Source: Actinomadura sp. K4S16 (GTDB lineage: Bacteria > Actinomycetota > Actinomycetes > Streptosporangiales > Streptosporangiaceae). Taken from it: a DNA stretch of 64,000 nucleotides. Shown one piece after another: positions 35,483 through 44,441 of this stretch; the first letter of the stretch is position 1, and every line of letters starts with the position of its first letter. The notes under the pieces are model-generated. The model saw nothing but the letters and a program-made list of their open reading frames with translations, searched no databases and was not told where the DNA came from. The position numbers and the translations under genes were made by a program. The DNA is taken from the NCBI RefSeq assembly GCF_008327685.1, contig NZ_BDDE01000024.1, positions 1-64,000 of the forward strand, written 5' to 3'.

Positions 35483-36913
35483 TCAGCGCCGGACGCGCAG
35501 CACGACCAGCGCCACCAGCAGCGCGGCGGCGGCGAAGGCCGCGCCGGTCGCGAACGCCGCGTCCATCCCGTCGACGGTCCCCGCGAGGCCGCGGCCGGAC
35601 GAGGAGGACCCGTAGGCCGTCACCATGACGGCCGAGCCGAGCGATCCGCCCGACCACAGCATGGTCTGCGCGACCCCCGCCGCCGCACCCGACTGCTCCG
35701 GCTCGACACTGCCCAGGATCGTCGCGTTCAGCGGCAGGATCGACAGCCCGCCGCCCGCCCCCATCAGGACGAACGGCGCCAGCAGCGCGCCGGCGTAGCC
35801 GTCCCCCGGGGACAGCAGCGACAGCCACAGCAGCCCGGCGCCGACGAGGAGCGTCCCGGCGACGACGAGCGGGCGGGCGCCGAGGCGGGCCAGCAGCCGC
35901 GGCGCGGTCCGCACGACGAGGAACTGCATCCCCACCATCGGCAGGAACGCGGCGCCGGCGCGCAGCGGCCCGTAGCCGAGCACCTGCTGCAGGTACTGGG
36001 TGAGGAAGAAGAACGAGCCGAACATGGCGGCCGCCAGGCACAGCTGGGTCAGGTAGGACGCGGCGCGGTCGCGGCCCGTCAGCAGCCACAGCGGCATGAC
36101 CGGGCTGCCGGCGCGGTACTCCACCGCCACGAAGGCGGCGAGCAGGGCGGCCGCCGCCCCGAACGCCGCGACCGCCCGGCCGTCGCCCCAGCCGTCGGAC
36201 CCGACCCGGATCAGCGCGTAGACGAGGGCGGTCATGCCGGTCGTGGACACGACGGCGCCGAGCACGTCGAAGCGGCCGGGGCGGCGCGGCGTCTCGGTGA
36301 GGACGCGCGGCGCGGCCAGGGCCAGCGCCAGGCCGACCGGGACGTTCACGAAGAACACCCAGCGCCAGGACCCGGCCTCGGTCAGCACCCCGCCGACGAT
36401 CATGCCGACGGCGGCGCCCGCGCCGGTCACCGCGGAGAAGACGCTCAGCGCGCGGACGCGGGCCGCTCCCGCGAAGTTCGTGGCGATCAGCGCCATCGCG
36501 CTCGGCGCGGCGACGGCGGCGGCGACGCCCTGGGCGGCGCGGGCGGCCAGCAGCCACCAGCCCGCCTCCGCGAGCCCGCCGGCCAGCGACGCGGCGGTGA
36601 ACAGCACGATCCCGGCGGTGAAGGCGCGGCGGCGCCCGAACACGTCCCCGGCGCGCCCGCCGAGCAGGAGCAGGCCGCCGAATGCGAGCATGTAGGAGTT
36701 CTGGATCCAGGCGAGGCCCCCGGTGGTCAGGCCGAGGCCCGCCCGGACGTCCGGGAGCGCGATGGTGACGACGGAGGTGTCCAGGCCGATCATGAGCTGG
36801 CAGCCGACGATGACGGCGAGGACGGTTCCTGCACGATGATGGAGGGGCGGCGCGGCGGCGCCGGGAGGTGTCGACTCCCGGGGTGCGGCCGTCCGCCCGT
36901 GGGCTGCGGTCAA
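35483..36913 (-). CDS. MFS multidrug exporter, DHA2 (EmrB/QacA) family, second
   Basis: 476 residues from TTG 36913, which is preceded by GGAGAGG at six bases; the open frame reaches a GTG at 36970 but lacks a ribosome site there. 14 hydrophobic helices, motif A as GGRAGDVFGRRRAF, and LDTSVVTIALPDV in the first helix place it in the drug-exporter DHA2 family. It is divergent from a TetR regulator, with a 14-bp palindrome between the two genes, so it is probably repressed by that protein and induced by its own substrate. Confidence 0.86.
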   Translation of the reverse strand: MTAAHGRTAAPRESTPPGAAAPPLHHRAGTVLAVIVGCQLMIGLDTSVVTIALPDVRAGLGLTTGGLAWIQNSYMLAFGGLLLLGGRAGDVFGRRRAFTAGIVLFTAASLAGGLAEAGWWLLAARAAQGVAAAVAAPSAMALIATNFAGAARVRALSVFSAVTGAGAAVGMIVGGVLTEAGSWRWVFFVNVPVGLALALAAPRVLTETPRRPGRFDVLGAVVSTTGMTALVYALIRVGSDGWGDGRAVAAFGAAAALLAAFVAVEYRAGSPVMPLWLLTGRDRAASYLTQLCLAAAMFGSFFFLTQYLQQVLGYGPLRAGAAFLPMVGMQFLVVRTAPRLLARLGARPLVVAGTLLVGAGLLWLSLLSPGDGYAGALLAPFVLMGAGGGLSILPLNATILGSVEPEQSGAAAGVAQTMLWSGGSLGSAVMVTAYGSSSSGRGLAGTVDGMDAAFATGAAFAAAALLVALVVLRVRR

Positions 36914-36986
36914 GGGGAACCTCTCCGGAAATAAGGAACGGCGAAGTACACTATGTGGGGAACGTACCACCGATGCGCGCGAAAGA

Positions 36987-37000
36987 GAACGCTAGCGTTC
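36987..37000. promoter_or_regulatory. GAACGCTAGCGTTC palindrome, likely TetR operator
   Basis: A perfect 14-bp palindrome between the divergent exporter (start 36913) and TetR gene (start 37021). Its place 20 bases before the TetR start suggests that bound repressor blocks both promoters. Confidence 0.7.
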
Positions 37001-37020
37001 ACTATTTTCGGGATCGTGCC

Positions 37021-37644
37021 GTGACTCCTGCGAACCTCGGGAACCCGGAGACCGCCGCGACCGGAGCGGCGCCCGCGACCCGGCGCCGCGGCGGCGACCT
37101 GGAGGCGGCGATCTTCGACGCCGTGTTCGCCCAGCTGGAGGCCGTCGGCTACCGCGGGCTGACCATGGAGGGCGTCGCGAACGGCGCCCGCACCGGCAAG
37201 GCCGCGCTCTACCGGCGCTGGCGGTCCAAGGACGAGCTGATCACCGACGCGCTCAAGCACGTCCTGCCCGAACCGCCGACCGCCCCGGCGACCGGCTCGG
37301 TGCGCGAGGACATGCTCCAGATCCTGGGCTGCCTGCGCGACACGCTGATCGCCTGCCGCGGCGCCGCGTTCCGGGTGCTGAAGACGGAGAGCGACGAGGG
37401 GATGGGCCTCGTCCACGACGTCGTGCGCGACCGGCTGTCCAGGCCCGTCCGCGAGCTGCTCTACGAGGCGCTCCAGGAGGCCGCCGCCCGCGGGGAGATC
37501 CGGCCGGAGGCCGCGACCCGGCTGATCTCGGACGTCGGCCCGTCCGTGATGGTGTACCGGAACCTCACCGAGGGCGGCCCGATCACCGACGACGACCTGG
37601 CGACGCTCGTCGACGAGGTGCTGATGCCGATCGTCCGGCCCTGA
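37021..37644 (+). CDS. TetR-family repressor
   Basis: 207 residues from GTG 37021. The HTH is LTMEGVANGARTGKAALYRRW followed by RSKDELI, as in TetR proteins with a C-terminal TetR_C_11-type ligand domain. The open frame extends back to 36868, but that would run through the operator palindrome and gives no domain sequence, so GTG 37021 is taken. It is divergent from the MFS exporter it most likely represses. Confidence 0.84.
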   Translation: MTPANLGNPETAATGAAPATRRRGGDLEAAIFDAVFAQLEAVGYRGLTMEGVANGARTGKAALYRRWRSKDELITDALKHVLPEPPTAPATGSVREDMLQILGCLRDTLIACRGAAFRVLKTESDEGMGLVHDVVRDRLSRPVRELLYEALQEAAARGEIRPEAATRLISDVGPSVMVYRNLTEGGPITDDDLATLVDEVLMPIVRP

Positions 37645-37749
37645 CGAGAGCTCGGTCCCGACCGGGGGCTCCGGCCCTGACGAAAGTCGGGGGCCGCGGC
37701 GGCCGTTCGTCCATGACCGGGAGGGGGCCGCGGCCGCGAGGCTGCGGGG

Positions 37750-38991
37750 ATGCGATCACCTGTCTCCCGCCGCCTGCTCCCGGCCGCGGCCGTCCTTCCG
37801 CTCGTCCTGACCGCGTGCGGCGCCTCCGCCCACGCGGTGAAGACCGCCGGAGCCGCGCCCGCGACGTTCGAACTGCCCCGCCCCACCGGCCCGCACCGGG
37901 CCGTCGGGACGACCGAGCTGCACCTCGTGGACGCCGGGCGCCCCGACCCGTGGGTGCCCGGCCGGACCCGCGAGCTGATGGTCGGCGTCTGGTACCCGGC
38001 CGCCCGGGCCTCGGGGCCGGCGGCGCCCTACCTGCGGCCCGGCGTCGCGCGGGCGCTCTCCCAGGTCGACGCGCTCGGCGTGTTCAAGGCCGGAACGGTC
38101 GACTGGGCGGCCACCCGCACCCACGCCGCGGAAGGCGCCCCCGCCGACGCGCGCCGCGCGAGGCCCGTCGTGCTGTACTCCCCCGGGTTCGGCGTCCCGC
38201 GCGCGCTCGGCACCACGCTCGCCGAGGAACTGGCCAGCCGCGGGTACGTGGTGGTGACCGTGGACCACACCTACGAGACGGCCCCGGTCGAGTTCCCCGG
38301 CGGGCGCGTCGAGCCGCAGCGCCTCCCCCCGCAGGGCCCCGAACGGCTGAGGACCGCGCTGGACGCGCGCGTCAAGGACACCCGGCTGGTCCTCGACCGG
38401 CTCGCCGCCCTGCGAGGCGGCCGCAACCCAGACGCCGAGGGGCGGCCCCTCCCCCGCGGCCTCGGCCGGACGCTCGACCTGTCCCGGGTGGGCATGGTCG
38501 GGCACTCCGCGGGCGGCATCGAGGCGGCCGAGGCCATGCGCACCGACCGGCGGGTGGACGCGGGCATCGACATGGACGGCACCATGCAGTACGCGGAGAA
38601 CGACTTCGTGGAAGTCGCCAAGACCGGGGTCGACCGCCCGTTCATGCTGATGGGGGCCGCCACGGGCGGCTCCCCGCAGACGCACCTGACCAGCCCGTCC
38701 TGGGGTTCGTTCTGGAGCCGCTCGACCGGCTGGAAGCGGGACCTGAACGTGCCCGCCGCGAGCCACTACTCCTACACCGACGTCCAGTCCGTCCTGCCGG
38801 CGCTGGACGAGAAGCTCGACATCCCGGCCGAGGAGCGGGCCGCCCTCGTCGGGACGGTCGATCCGGCCCGGATGACGGCGTCGCTCCGGGCCTACGTCAC
38901 GGCGTTCTTCGACCGGGCGCTGCGCGGGCGGCACCGCCCGGTCCTCGACCGCCCGTCGGCCCGGCACCCCGACGTCCGGTTCATCGGCTGA
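37750..38991 (+). CDS. Lipoprotein alpha/beta hydrolase, PAF-acetylhydrolase-like
   Basis: 413 residues. A type II signal peptide ends in the lipobox LTAC (Cys about residue 23), so the mature enzyme is anchored to the outer face of the membrane. PVVLYSPGFG supplies the oxyanion strand, GHSAGG the nucleophile elbow (Ser about 251), and DMDGTMQ the acid region. This order matches the platelet-activating-factor acetylhydrolase / dienelactone hydrolase group. The ATG follows GAGG and GGGG. Its last 11 bases overlap the convergent MscS gene. Confidence 0.83.
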   Translation: MRSPVSRRLLPAAAVLPLVLTACGASAHAVKTAGAAPATFELPRPTGPHRAVGTTELHLVDAGRPDPWVPGRTRELMVGVWYPAARASGPAAPYLRPGVARALSQVDALGVFKAGTVDWAATRTHAAEGAPADARRARPVVLYSPGFGVPRALGTTLAEELASRGYVVVTVDHTYETAPVEFPGGRVEPQRLPPQGPERLRTALDARVKDTRLVLDRLAALRGGRNPDAEGRPLPRGLGRTLDLSRVGMVGHSAGGIEAAEAMRTDRRVDAGIDMDGTMQYAENDFVEVAKTGVDRPFMLMGAATGGSPQTHLTSPSWGSFWSRSTGWKRDLNVPAASHYSYTDVQSVLPALDEKLDIPAEERAALVGTVDPARMTASLRAYVTAFFDRALRGRHRPVLDRPSARHPDVRFIG

Positions 38992-40045
38992 CCAGGCCGT
39001 GCGTCCCCTCGCCGTCGGGCAGGATGAGCTGGCGGCGGGGGTAGGGGAATTCGATGCCCTCCTTCATGAAGCGGCGATGCAGCCGCTTGACGAACTCGTG
39101 CTTCAGGCGGAACTGGTCACCGAACTCGCTGGTCCGGAGGATCACGGTGAAGTCGATCCCCGAGTCGGCGAAGGTGTGGAACCGCACGAGGGTCTCGGCG
39201 TCCTTCACGCCGCCCTGCACCTCGCTCATGACCTCCTGGCCGACCTCGACGACCACGCTCTCGACGCGCTCCAGGTCGCTCTCGTAGGCCACGCTGGCCT
39301 GGATCAGCAGCGACATGTCCTCGGCGGGGCGGTGGTAGTTGGTGAGGATCGTGTCGGAGAACCGCTGGTTCGGGATGACCTCGATGTTGTCCGACAGCGT
39401 CCGGATGGAGGTGTTGCGCCAGTTGATGTCGACGACGTACCCCTCCTGGCCGCTGCTCAGCCTGATGTAGTCGCCGGGCTCGATCGTCTTGGACGCCAGG
39501 ACGTGCACGCCCGCGAAGAGGTTGGCCAGCGTGTCCTGCAGGGCGAGCGCGACCGCGAGGCCACCGACGCCGAGGGCGCCGAGCAGCGGTGAGATCGAGA
39601 CCCCGAGGCTCTGCAGCATGACCAGGACTCCGACGCCCATCACCACGACCCGGGTGATGTTGGCGAAGATCGTCACGTTGGCCGCGACGCCCTGCCGGGC
39701 CAGCGCGATCGAGGTGACCGAGCCCGCGATCAGGCGGGCCATCGCCAGCGAGACGACGAGGATGGCGGTGGCCGTGAGCACCTTGGCGATCACGGCCAGC
39801 GTGCCGTCGGGCAGCTGGAGGACCCTGGCCGCGCCCCACAGGCCGAGCAGCACCGAGACGGGCACCGCCAGGTCCTTGACCAGGCGGGCGGCCAGGTCGT
39901 CCCACGCCCAGCGGGTGTCGCCCGCCCGCCGGAACAGCCTGCCGGTCAGCAGCCGCAGGATCACCGCGATCCCGACCGCGATCACCAGCACGGCGACCGC
40001 GGCCGCCCCTCGCTGCCAGCTCAGATCGCCCAGGTGAACACCCAT
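38981..40045 (-). CDS. MscS-family mechanosensitive channel
   Basis: 354 residues from ATG 40045 (an in-frame ATG at 40090 adds 15). Three to four N-terminal transmembrane helices lead into the pore helix and beta domain: LGALGVGGLAVALALQDTLAN, IEPGDYIRL, then INWRNTSIRTLSDN and the C-terminal FPYPRRQL. This is the canonical small MscS layout used to release osmolytes on osmotic downshock. It converges with the lipoprotein hydrolase (11-base overlap). Confidence 0.88.
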   Translation of the reverse strand: MGVHLGDLSWQRGAAAVAVLVIAVGIAVILRLLTGRLFRRAGDTRWAWDDLAARLVKDLAVPVSVLLGLWGAARVLQLPDGTLAVIAKVLTATAILVVSLAMARLIAGSVTSIALARQGVAANVTIFANITRVVVMGVGVLVMLQSLGVSISPLLGALGVGGLAVALALQDTLANLFAGVHVLASKTIEPGDYIRLSSGQEGYVVDINWRNTSIRTLSDNIEVIPNQRFSDTILTNYHRPAEDMSLLIQASVAYESDLERVESVVVEVGQEVMSEVQGGVKDAETLVRFHTFADSGIDFTVILRTSEFGDQFRLKHEFVKRLHRRFMKEGIEFPYPRRQLILPDGEGTHGLVSR

Positions 40046-40225
40046 GACGCGGAAGATTCCTCCTCTGTCCGGCGGCTGCGCCGCATGCAAAAGGTCCGTT
40101 TTGCGGAGTTAGCGTCCACGATCGTAGTGAAGACCGGGGGCGCTGCGAGGCACATCACGGGACATGTGACTGCAAGGCCCGCGGACCTGCCGGTTACGAT
40201 CGATCAAGTGGTGAGTGTGGGAGTG

Positions 40226-41872
40226 ATGCGCCGGCTCGGGGTCACGGCGCTGGGACTGCGGAACGGCCCCCACCGGGTCACGGTCGAGCGGGACCTGGAG
40301 GTGCCCGCCGCCGACGGCGTGACGCTGCTGGCCGACCGGTACTCGCCCGTCGACGTCGAGCGGGCGCCGACGGTACTGGTCCGCTCGCCCTACGGGCGGC
40401 GCGGGCCGTTCGGCCTCATGTGCGGGCAGGGGTTCGCCTCGCACGGCTTCCAGGCCGTGGTGCAGAGCGTGCGCGGCGGCTTCGGGTCCGGCGGCGTCTT
40501 CGAGGCGCTGGACGAGCGCGAGGACGGCCTCGCCACCATCGAGTGGCTGAGATCGCAGCCGTGGTTCGGCGGCACGTTCGCCATGCACGGCCCGAGCTAC
40601 CTCGGCTACGTCCAGTGGGCCGTCGCCGCCGAGGCCGGACCCGAGCTGAAGGCGCTGTCGATGCAGGTCACGGCGTCCACCTTCCGGGACGCCGTCAACG
40701 TCGGCGGCACGTTCGCGCTCGAGTCGGCGCTCATCTGGGTCGACCTGACCGCGCGGATGAAGAACTCCCTGTCGGGCATCACGACCGGCATCATGTCGCC
40801 GCGCCGCGCCCGCCGCGCCACGCTCTCGGGCCGCCCGCTGGCCGAGCTCGACCGGCTCGCGACCGGCGGGCAGCAGCGGTTCTTCCAGGACCTGCTGGTC
40901 AACGGCCCCGACACCCCGTTCTGGGACAAGCGCGACTTCAGCACCACCGTCTCGCAGGTCACCGCGCCGGTGAACATGACGGGCGGCTGGTACGACATCT
41001 TCCTGCCCTGGCAGATGAAGGACTACGCGGCGCTCCGCGCGGCCGGCCGGCGCCCCTACCTGACGATCGGCCCCTGGTTCCACGCCGACCAGCGCATGAT
41101 GCGCGGCTCGGTCAACGACTCCATCGCATGGTTCCGGGCCCACCTGCTGGACGACCCGTCCGGGCTCCGCGCGCAGCCCGTCCGGCTCTTCGTCACCGGC
41201 GCGGACGAGTGGCGCGAGTTCCCCGACTGGCCCGTCCCCGGCATGCGCGAGGAGCGCTGGCACCTGCAGCCGGCGGGCGCGCTGTCCCCCGGCGAGCCGC
41301 CGGAGTCGGAGCCCGACTCCTACCGCTACGACCCGAACCACCCGACGCCGTTCCTCGGCGGGCCCACCCTGCTCGGCGAGACGCACCCGTCCACCGACCA
41401 GCGGCGCCTGGAGCGCCGCCGGGACGTGCTGACCTACACCTCGGGCGTCCTGGACGACGACCTGGAGGTCATCGGCCCGGTCACCGCCGACCTGCACATC
41501 CGCTCGAACCGCGAGCACACCGACTTCGTCGTGCGGCTCTGCGACGTCACGCCCGAGGGCGAGTCCCTCAACCTCTGCGAGGGCATGCGCCGCCTCGTCC
41601 CCGGCTCCCCGGAGCCGGGGGAGGACGGCGTCCGCCGCGTCGCCGTCGAGCTCTGGCCGGTCGGCCACCGCTTCCGCCGGGGCCACCGCGTCCGCGTGCA
41701 GGTGGCCAGCGGCGCCTACCCCCGCGTGGCCCGCAACCCCGGCACCGGCGCCCCCATCGGCACGGCCACCGAGATGCTCACCGCGGACCAGGAGATCTTC
41801 CACGCGCCCGGCCACCCGTCCGCGATCACGCTGCCGGTCGTCTCCGGCGGGGTCAGCCCCGCCGTGCCCTGA
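40226..41872 (+). CDS. CocE/NonD-family hydrolase (X-Pro dipeptidyl-peptidase type)
   Basis: 548 residues from ATG 40226. The nucleophile elbow is GPSYLGY (Ser about residue 122), preceded by VRSPYGRRGPFG and followed by the beta-sandwich C-terminal domain with DLEVIGPVTADLHI and FRRGHRVRVQVASGAYP. This is the S15/CocE layout that cleaves acyl esters or Pro-peptide bonds. The frame is open back to 40034 and several GTG codons (40211, 40223) compete with ATG 40226, so the start is uncertain by a few residues. It converges with the peroxiredoxin gene with a 20-base overlap. Confidence 0.85.
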   Translation: MRRLGVTALGLRNGPHRVTVERDLEVPAADGVTLLADRYSPVDVERAPTVLVRSPYGRRGPFGLMCGQGFASHGFQAVVQSVRGGFGSGGVFEALDEREDGLATIEWLRSQPWFGGTFAMHGPSYLGYVQWAVAAEAGPELKALSMQVTASTFRDAVNVGGTFALESALIWVDLTARMKNSLSGITTGIMSPRRARRATLSGRPLAELDRLATGGQQRFFQDLLVNGPDTPFWDKRDFSTTVSQVTAPVNMTGGWYDIFLPWQMKDYAALRAAGRRPYLTIGPWFHADQRMMRGSVNDSIAWFRAHLLDDPSGLRAQPVRLFVTGADEWREFPDWPVPGMREERWHLQPAGALSPGEPPESEPDSYRYDPNHPTPFLGGPTLLGETHPSTDQRRLERRRDVLTYTSGVLDDDLEVIGPVTADLHIRSNREHTDFVVRLCDVTPEGESLNLCEGMRRLVPGSPEPGEDGVRRVAVELWPVGHRFRRGHRVRVQVASGAYPRVARNPGTGAPIGTATEMLTADQEIFHAPGHPSAITLPVVSGGVSPAVP

Positions 41873-42308
41873 GCGCCTCCAGGGCCTTGTCGGCGTGGGC
41901 GTTCATGCGGATCTCGCTCCTGACGACCGCGAGGACGCGGCGGTCGGTGTCGATCACGAACGTCTGGCGCTTGGTCGGCATGAGGGCCAGTGACCGTTTG
42001 ACGCCGAAACGCGCACGGACCTCGCCGGACGGGTCGGACAGCAGCGGGTAGCCGAGCGAGTGCGTGTCGGCGAACTCCTTCTGCTTCGCGACCGGGTCGG
42101 CGCTGATGCCCACCGGGTGGGCGCCCGCCTCCGCGAGCTCGGCGACAAGGTCGCGGAAGTGGCAGGCCTCGGCGGTGCAGCCGGGGGTCATGGCCGCCGG
42201 GTAGAAGAACAGGACGACGGGGCCCTTCGCCAGCAGGCTGGTCAGGCTGAGCACCTCGCCCGTCTCGTCGGGGAGCTCGAAGTCGTCGACGACGTCACCG
42301 GGGTTCAT
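41853..42308 (-). CDS. bcp: Thioredoxin-dependent peroxiredoxin (BCP/PrxQ type)
   Basis: 151 residues. The peroxidatic Cys44 lies in MTPGCTAEAC and the resolving Cys49 is five residues on, the pattern of atypical 2-Cys PrxQ enzymes. LVVLFFYP-type strand (VVLFFYPAAMTP) and GISADPVAKQKEFAD are family hallmarks. It reduces organic and hydrogen peroxides using thioredoxin. It lies nine bases downstream of the GGCT-like gene and probably shares its transcript. Confidence 0.9.
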   Translation of the reverse strand: MNPGDVVDDFELPDETGEVLSLTSLLAKGPVVLFFYPAAMTPGCTAEACHFRDLVAELAEAGAHPVGISADPVAKQKEFADTHSLGYPLLSDPSGEVRARFGVKRSLALMPTKRQTFVIDTDRRVLAVVRSEIRMNAHADKALEALRARRG

Positions 42309-42317
42309 GGCTCGAAC

Positions 42318-42926
42318 CTAGCCGAGGAGGGCGGAGACCTCCCCGGGGGCCCAGTGGCCGCGCGCGCCGGGACGGGCGGCGAGGTAGGCGCCGGCGCGGG
42401 CGGCGGACCAGCCGTGCGCCTCGCGCAGGCCGCGGCCGAGCATCGCCAGGTAGGGCGCGGTGGGCGCGTTCGGAGGGTGCGGCTCGGGCGAGGTGAAGGT
42501 GAGCATGGGGCGGCCGCCGAGCTCCCCCACCTTGAGGACGGTCTCGTAGCGCCCGGGGCCGAGGCACTGGCGGCCGCGGGCGAGCGCCTCGCCGAGGTCG
42601 TGGTCGGCCCCGACTCCGCGGCGCATCTCCTGGGACAGGACGTCGCAGAACTGGCGGCGGGTGAGCAGGTAGGCGCGGGCCGCGGCGCGCCCGGGGAGGT
42701 CCGGGTCGTAGAAGGCCATGCCGCCGCCCCAGGTCAGGGACGTCAGCGCGAAGTAGATGCCGCCGGGGACCGTGACCGGGCGCTCGGCGCGGGCGGGCCG
42801 GGGGTCGCGGCAGCCCGTGTAGTGGCGGGCCCCGCCGCTCGGCCGCCCGCCGGCCAGGTAGCAGCGGAACCTGTCCCGGAACAGGTTCGAGCCGTACGCC
42901 ACGTACCAGATCGGTTCGTCGTCCAC
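42318..42926 (-). CDS. Gamma-glutamylcyclotransferase-like protein
   Basis: 202 residues. WYVAYGSNL at residues 7-15 is the glycine-rich substrate loop of the GGCT/AIG2 fold. The usual catalytic Glu is not obvious, so activity on gamma-glutamyl peptides is uncertain. The GTG start sits almost on top of a GGGAGAG, but no later start keeps the YGSNL strand intact. It is just upstream of a peroxiredoxin gene, in keeping with a link to thiol metabolism. Confidence 0.7.
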   Translation of the reverse strand: MDDEPIWYVAYGSNLFRDRFRCYLAGGRPSGGARHYTGCRDPRPARAERPVTVPGGIYFALTSLTWGGGMAFYDPDLPGRAAARAYLLTRRQFCDVLSQEMRRGVGADHDLGEALARGRQCLGPGRYETVLKVGELGGRPMLTFTSPEPHPPNAPTAPYLAMLGRGLREAHGWSAARAGAYLAARPGARGHWAPGEVSALLG

Positions 42927-43092
42927 CTCTCCCAGTATCGCCGCAGGTGAGCCGCTCGCGGAGGGGCACGGAGGTAGGTATTCCGTTTCGTCGGGTTTGA
43001 CGAACAGGAGGGAGGGATAGGAAACTGTCCGAGCAGGTGTCTACGACGCAGATACCTCCGAGCTTCCCCTGTGTAGTCCCGGAGGATCCGTC

Positions 43093-44340
43093 ATGCATCG
43101 CCCGCTTCACATTGCTCTGGTGTCCGCCTCCGACCTCGACGGCGAGCACCTGCAGTCAGTCCACGTCCGGGATCTCGCTCGTTCGCTGACCCGTCCGCTC
43201 GTCGCCGACGGTGAGCCGAACCAGGTCACGGTCTACACGCGCCGCCAGGACAGGTCCGCCCGCGGCCGCGTCCGGCTCGCCCAGGGCGCCGCCCTGGTGC
43301 ACCTCGACGCGGGGCCGGCCCGCCCGCTGTCCGACGACGAGCTGCTCCAGCACCTTCGCGACTTCGCCGACGGGCTGCGCCGCCGCTGGTCCGGCTCGGC
43401 GCGTCCCGACATCGTGCACGCGCACGGCTGGATCGGCGGCCTGGCCGCCTGCGCCGTCGCCCGCGAGCTCGGCATCCCGTTCGTCCAGAGCTACCACGGC
43501 GTCGCCGCCGTCGAGCGGCAGGCCGGGCGCCAGGTCCACCCCCACCGCGACCGCCTGGAGAAGGCCATCGGGCGCGACGCCGACCTGGTGCTCGCCGCGC
43601 ACACCGAGGAGGCCTCCGCGGTCGTGCGGATGGGCGTCCCGCGGCCGTCGGTCGCCGTCGTCCCCTACGGCGTCGACTCCGAGCTGTTCAGCCAGGTCGG
43701 CCCCGCGATGCCGCACGGCGGCCGGGCCCGCCTCGTGATGGTCGTCGACGACCTCGGCGCCGAGGTCGAGACCGCCATGCGCGCCCTGGTGCACGTCCCC
43801 GACGCCGAGCTGGCCGTCGCGGGCGGCCCGGAGCGCGAGGACCTGGAGCAGGACGCGGGCGTCCACCGGCTGCGGATGCTCGCCAAGGAGCTGCACGTCG
43901 CCGACCGGGTCATCCTCCTCGGGCGGCTGCCCCGCAAGTCGCTGCCGAAGCTGCTGCGCACCGCCGCCCTCGCGCTGTCCCTGGCCCCGCTCCAGCCGTC
44001 CCCGACGGCGCCGCTGGAGGCCATGGCCTGCGGCGTCCCCGTGGTGGCGACCCCGGCCGGCGGCAACGCCGACGAGGTCCTCGACCACATCACCGGCATC
44101 CACGTCCCGCCGGGGCGCCCGGTCGTGATCGGGCGGGCCGTCCGGCAGCTGCTGTCCGAGGAGACCACGCTGCACGGCTACTCCATCGCCGCCGGCGACC
44201 GCGCCCGCTCCCGCTACTCGCTGGAGCGGATCGCCGCCGAGACGCTCCGGGCGTACCTGAAGGTGCTACCCGTCCCCGAGCCCGCCGAGGAGGACGAGGC
44301 GGAGCACGAGAGCGACAAGGCCCCCGCCCTCGCCGGCTGA
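43093..44340 (+). CDS. Family 4 glycosyltransferase (GT-B fold)
   Basis: 415 residues. The N-terminal acceptor domain contains DIVHAHGWIGG and VQSYHGVAAVERQ; the C-terminal donor domain has VPYGVDSELF, RLPRKSLPKLLRTA and the EX7E-like region SPTAPLEAMACGVPVVAT, as in retaining GT4 enzymes that use NDP-sugars. An acidic tail (EPAEEDEAEHESD) ends the protein. GGAGG stands seven bases before the ATG. No pathway partner is adjacent. A strong terminator follows. Confidence 0.87.
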   Translation: MHRPLHIALVSASDLDGEHLQSVHVRDLARSLTRPLVADGEPNQVTVYTRRQDRSARGRVRLAQGAALVHLDAGPARPLSDDELLQHLRDFADGLRRRWSGSARPDIVHAHGWIGGLAACAVARELGIPFVQSYHGVAAVERQAGRQVHPHRDRLEKAIGRDADLVLAAHTEEASAVVRMGVPRPSVAVVPYGVDSELFSQVGPAMPHGGRARLVMVVDDLGAEVETAMRALVHVPDAELAVAGGPEREDLEQDAGVHRLRMLAKELHVADRVILLGRLPRKSLPKLLRTAALALSLAPLQPSPTAPLEAMACGVPVVATPAGGNADEVLDHITGIHVPPGRPVVIGRAVRQLLSEETTLHGYSIAAGDRARSRYSLERIAAETLRAYLKVLPVPEPAEEDEAEHESDKAPALAG

Positions 44341-44354
44341 CGCGCACCGTCCCC

Positions 44355-44389
44355 ACGGGCCCCGGACCCTCCTCGGATCCGGGGCCCGT
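44355..44389. terminator. Hairpin terminator after glycosyltransferase gene
   Basis: ACGGGCCCCGGA and TCCGGGGCCCGT form a perfect 12-bp stem with an 11-base loop, 14 bases after the stop codon. Confidence 0.8.
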
Positions 44390-44441
44390 CCACGTCCCCC
44401 GGGGTGGGATACTCGACCGGGATGACCAGAAGGGGCAGTTC

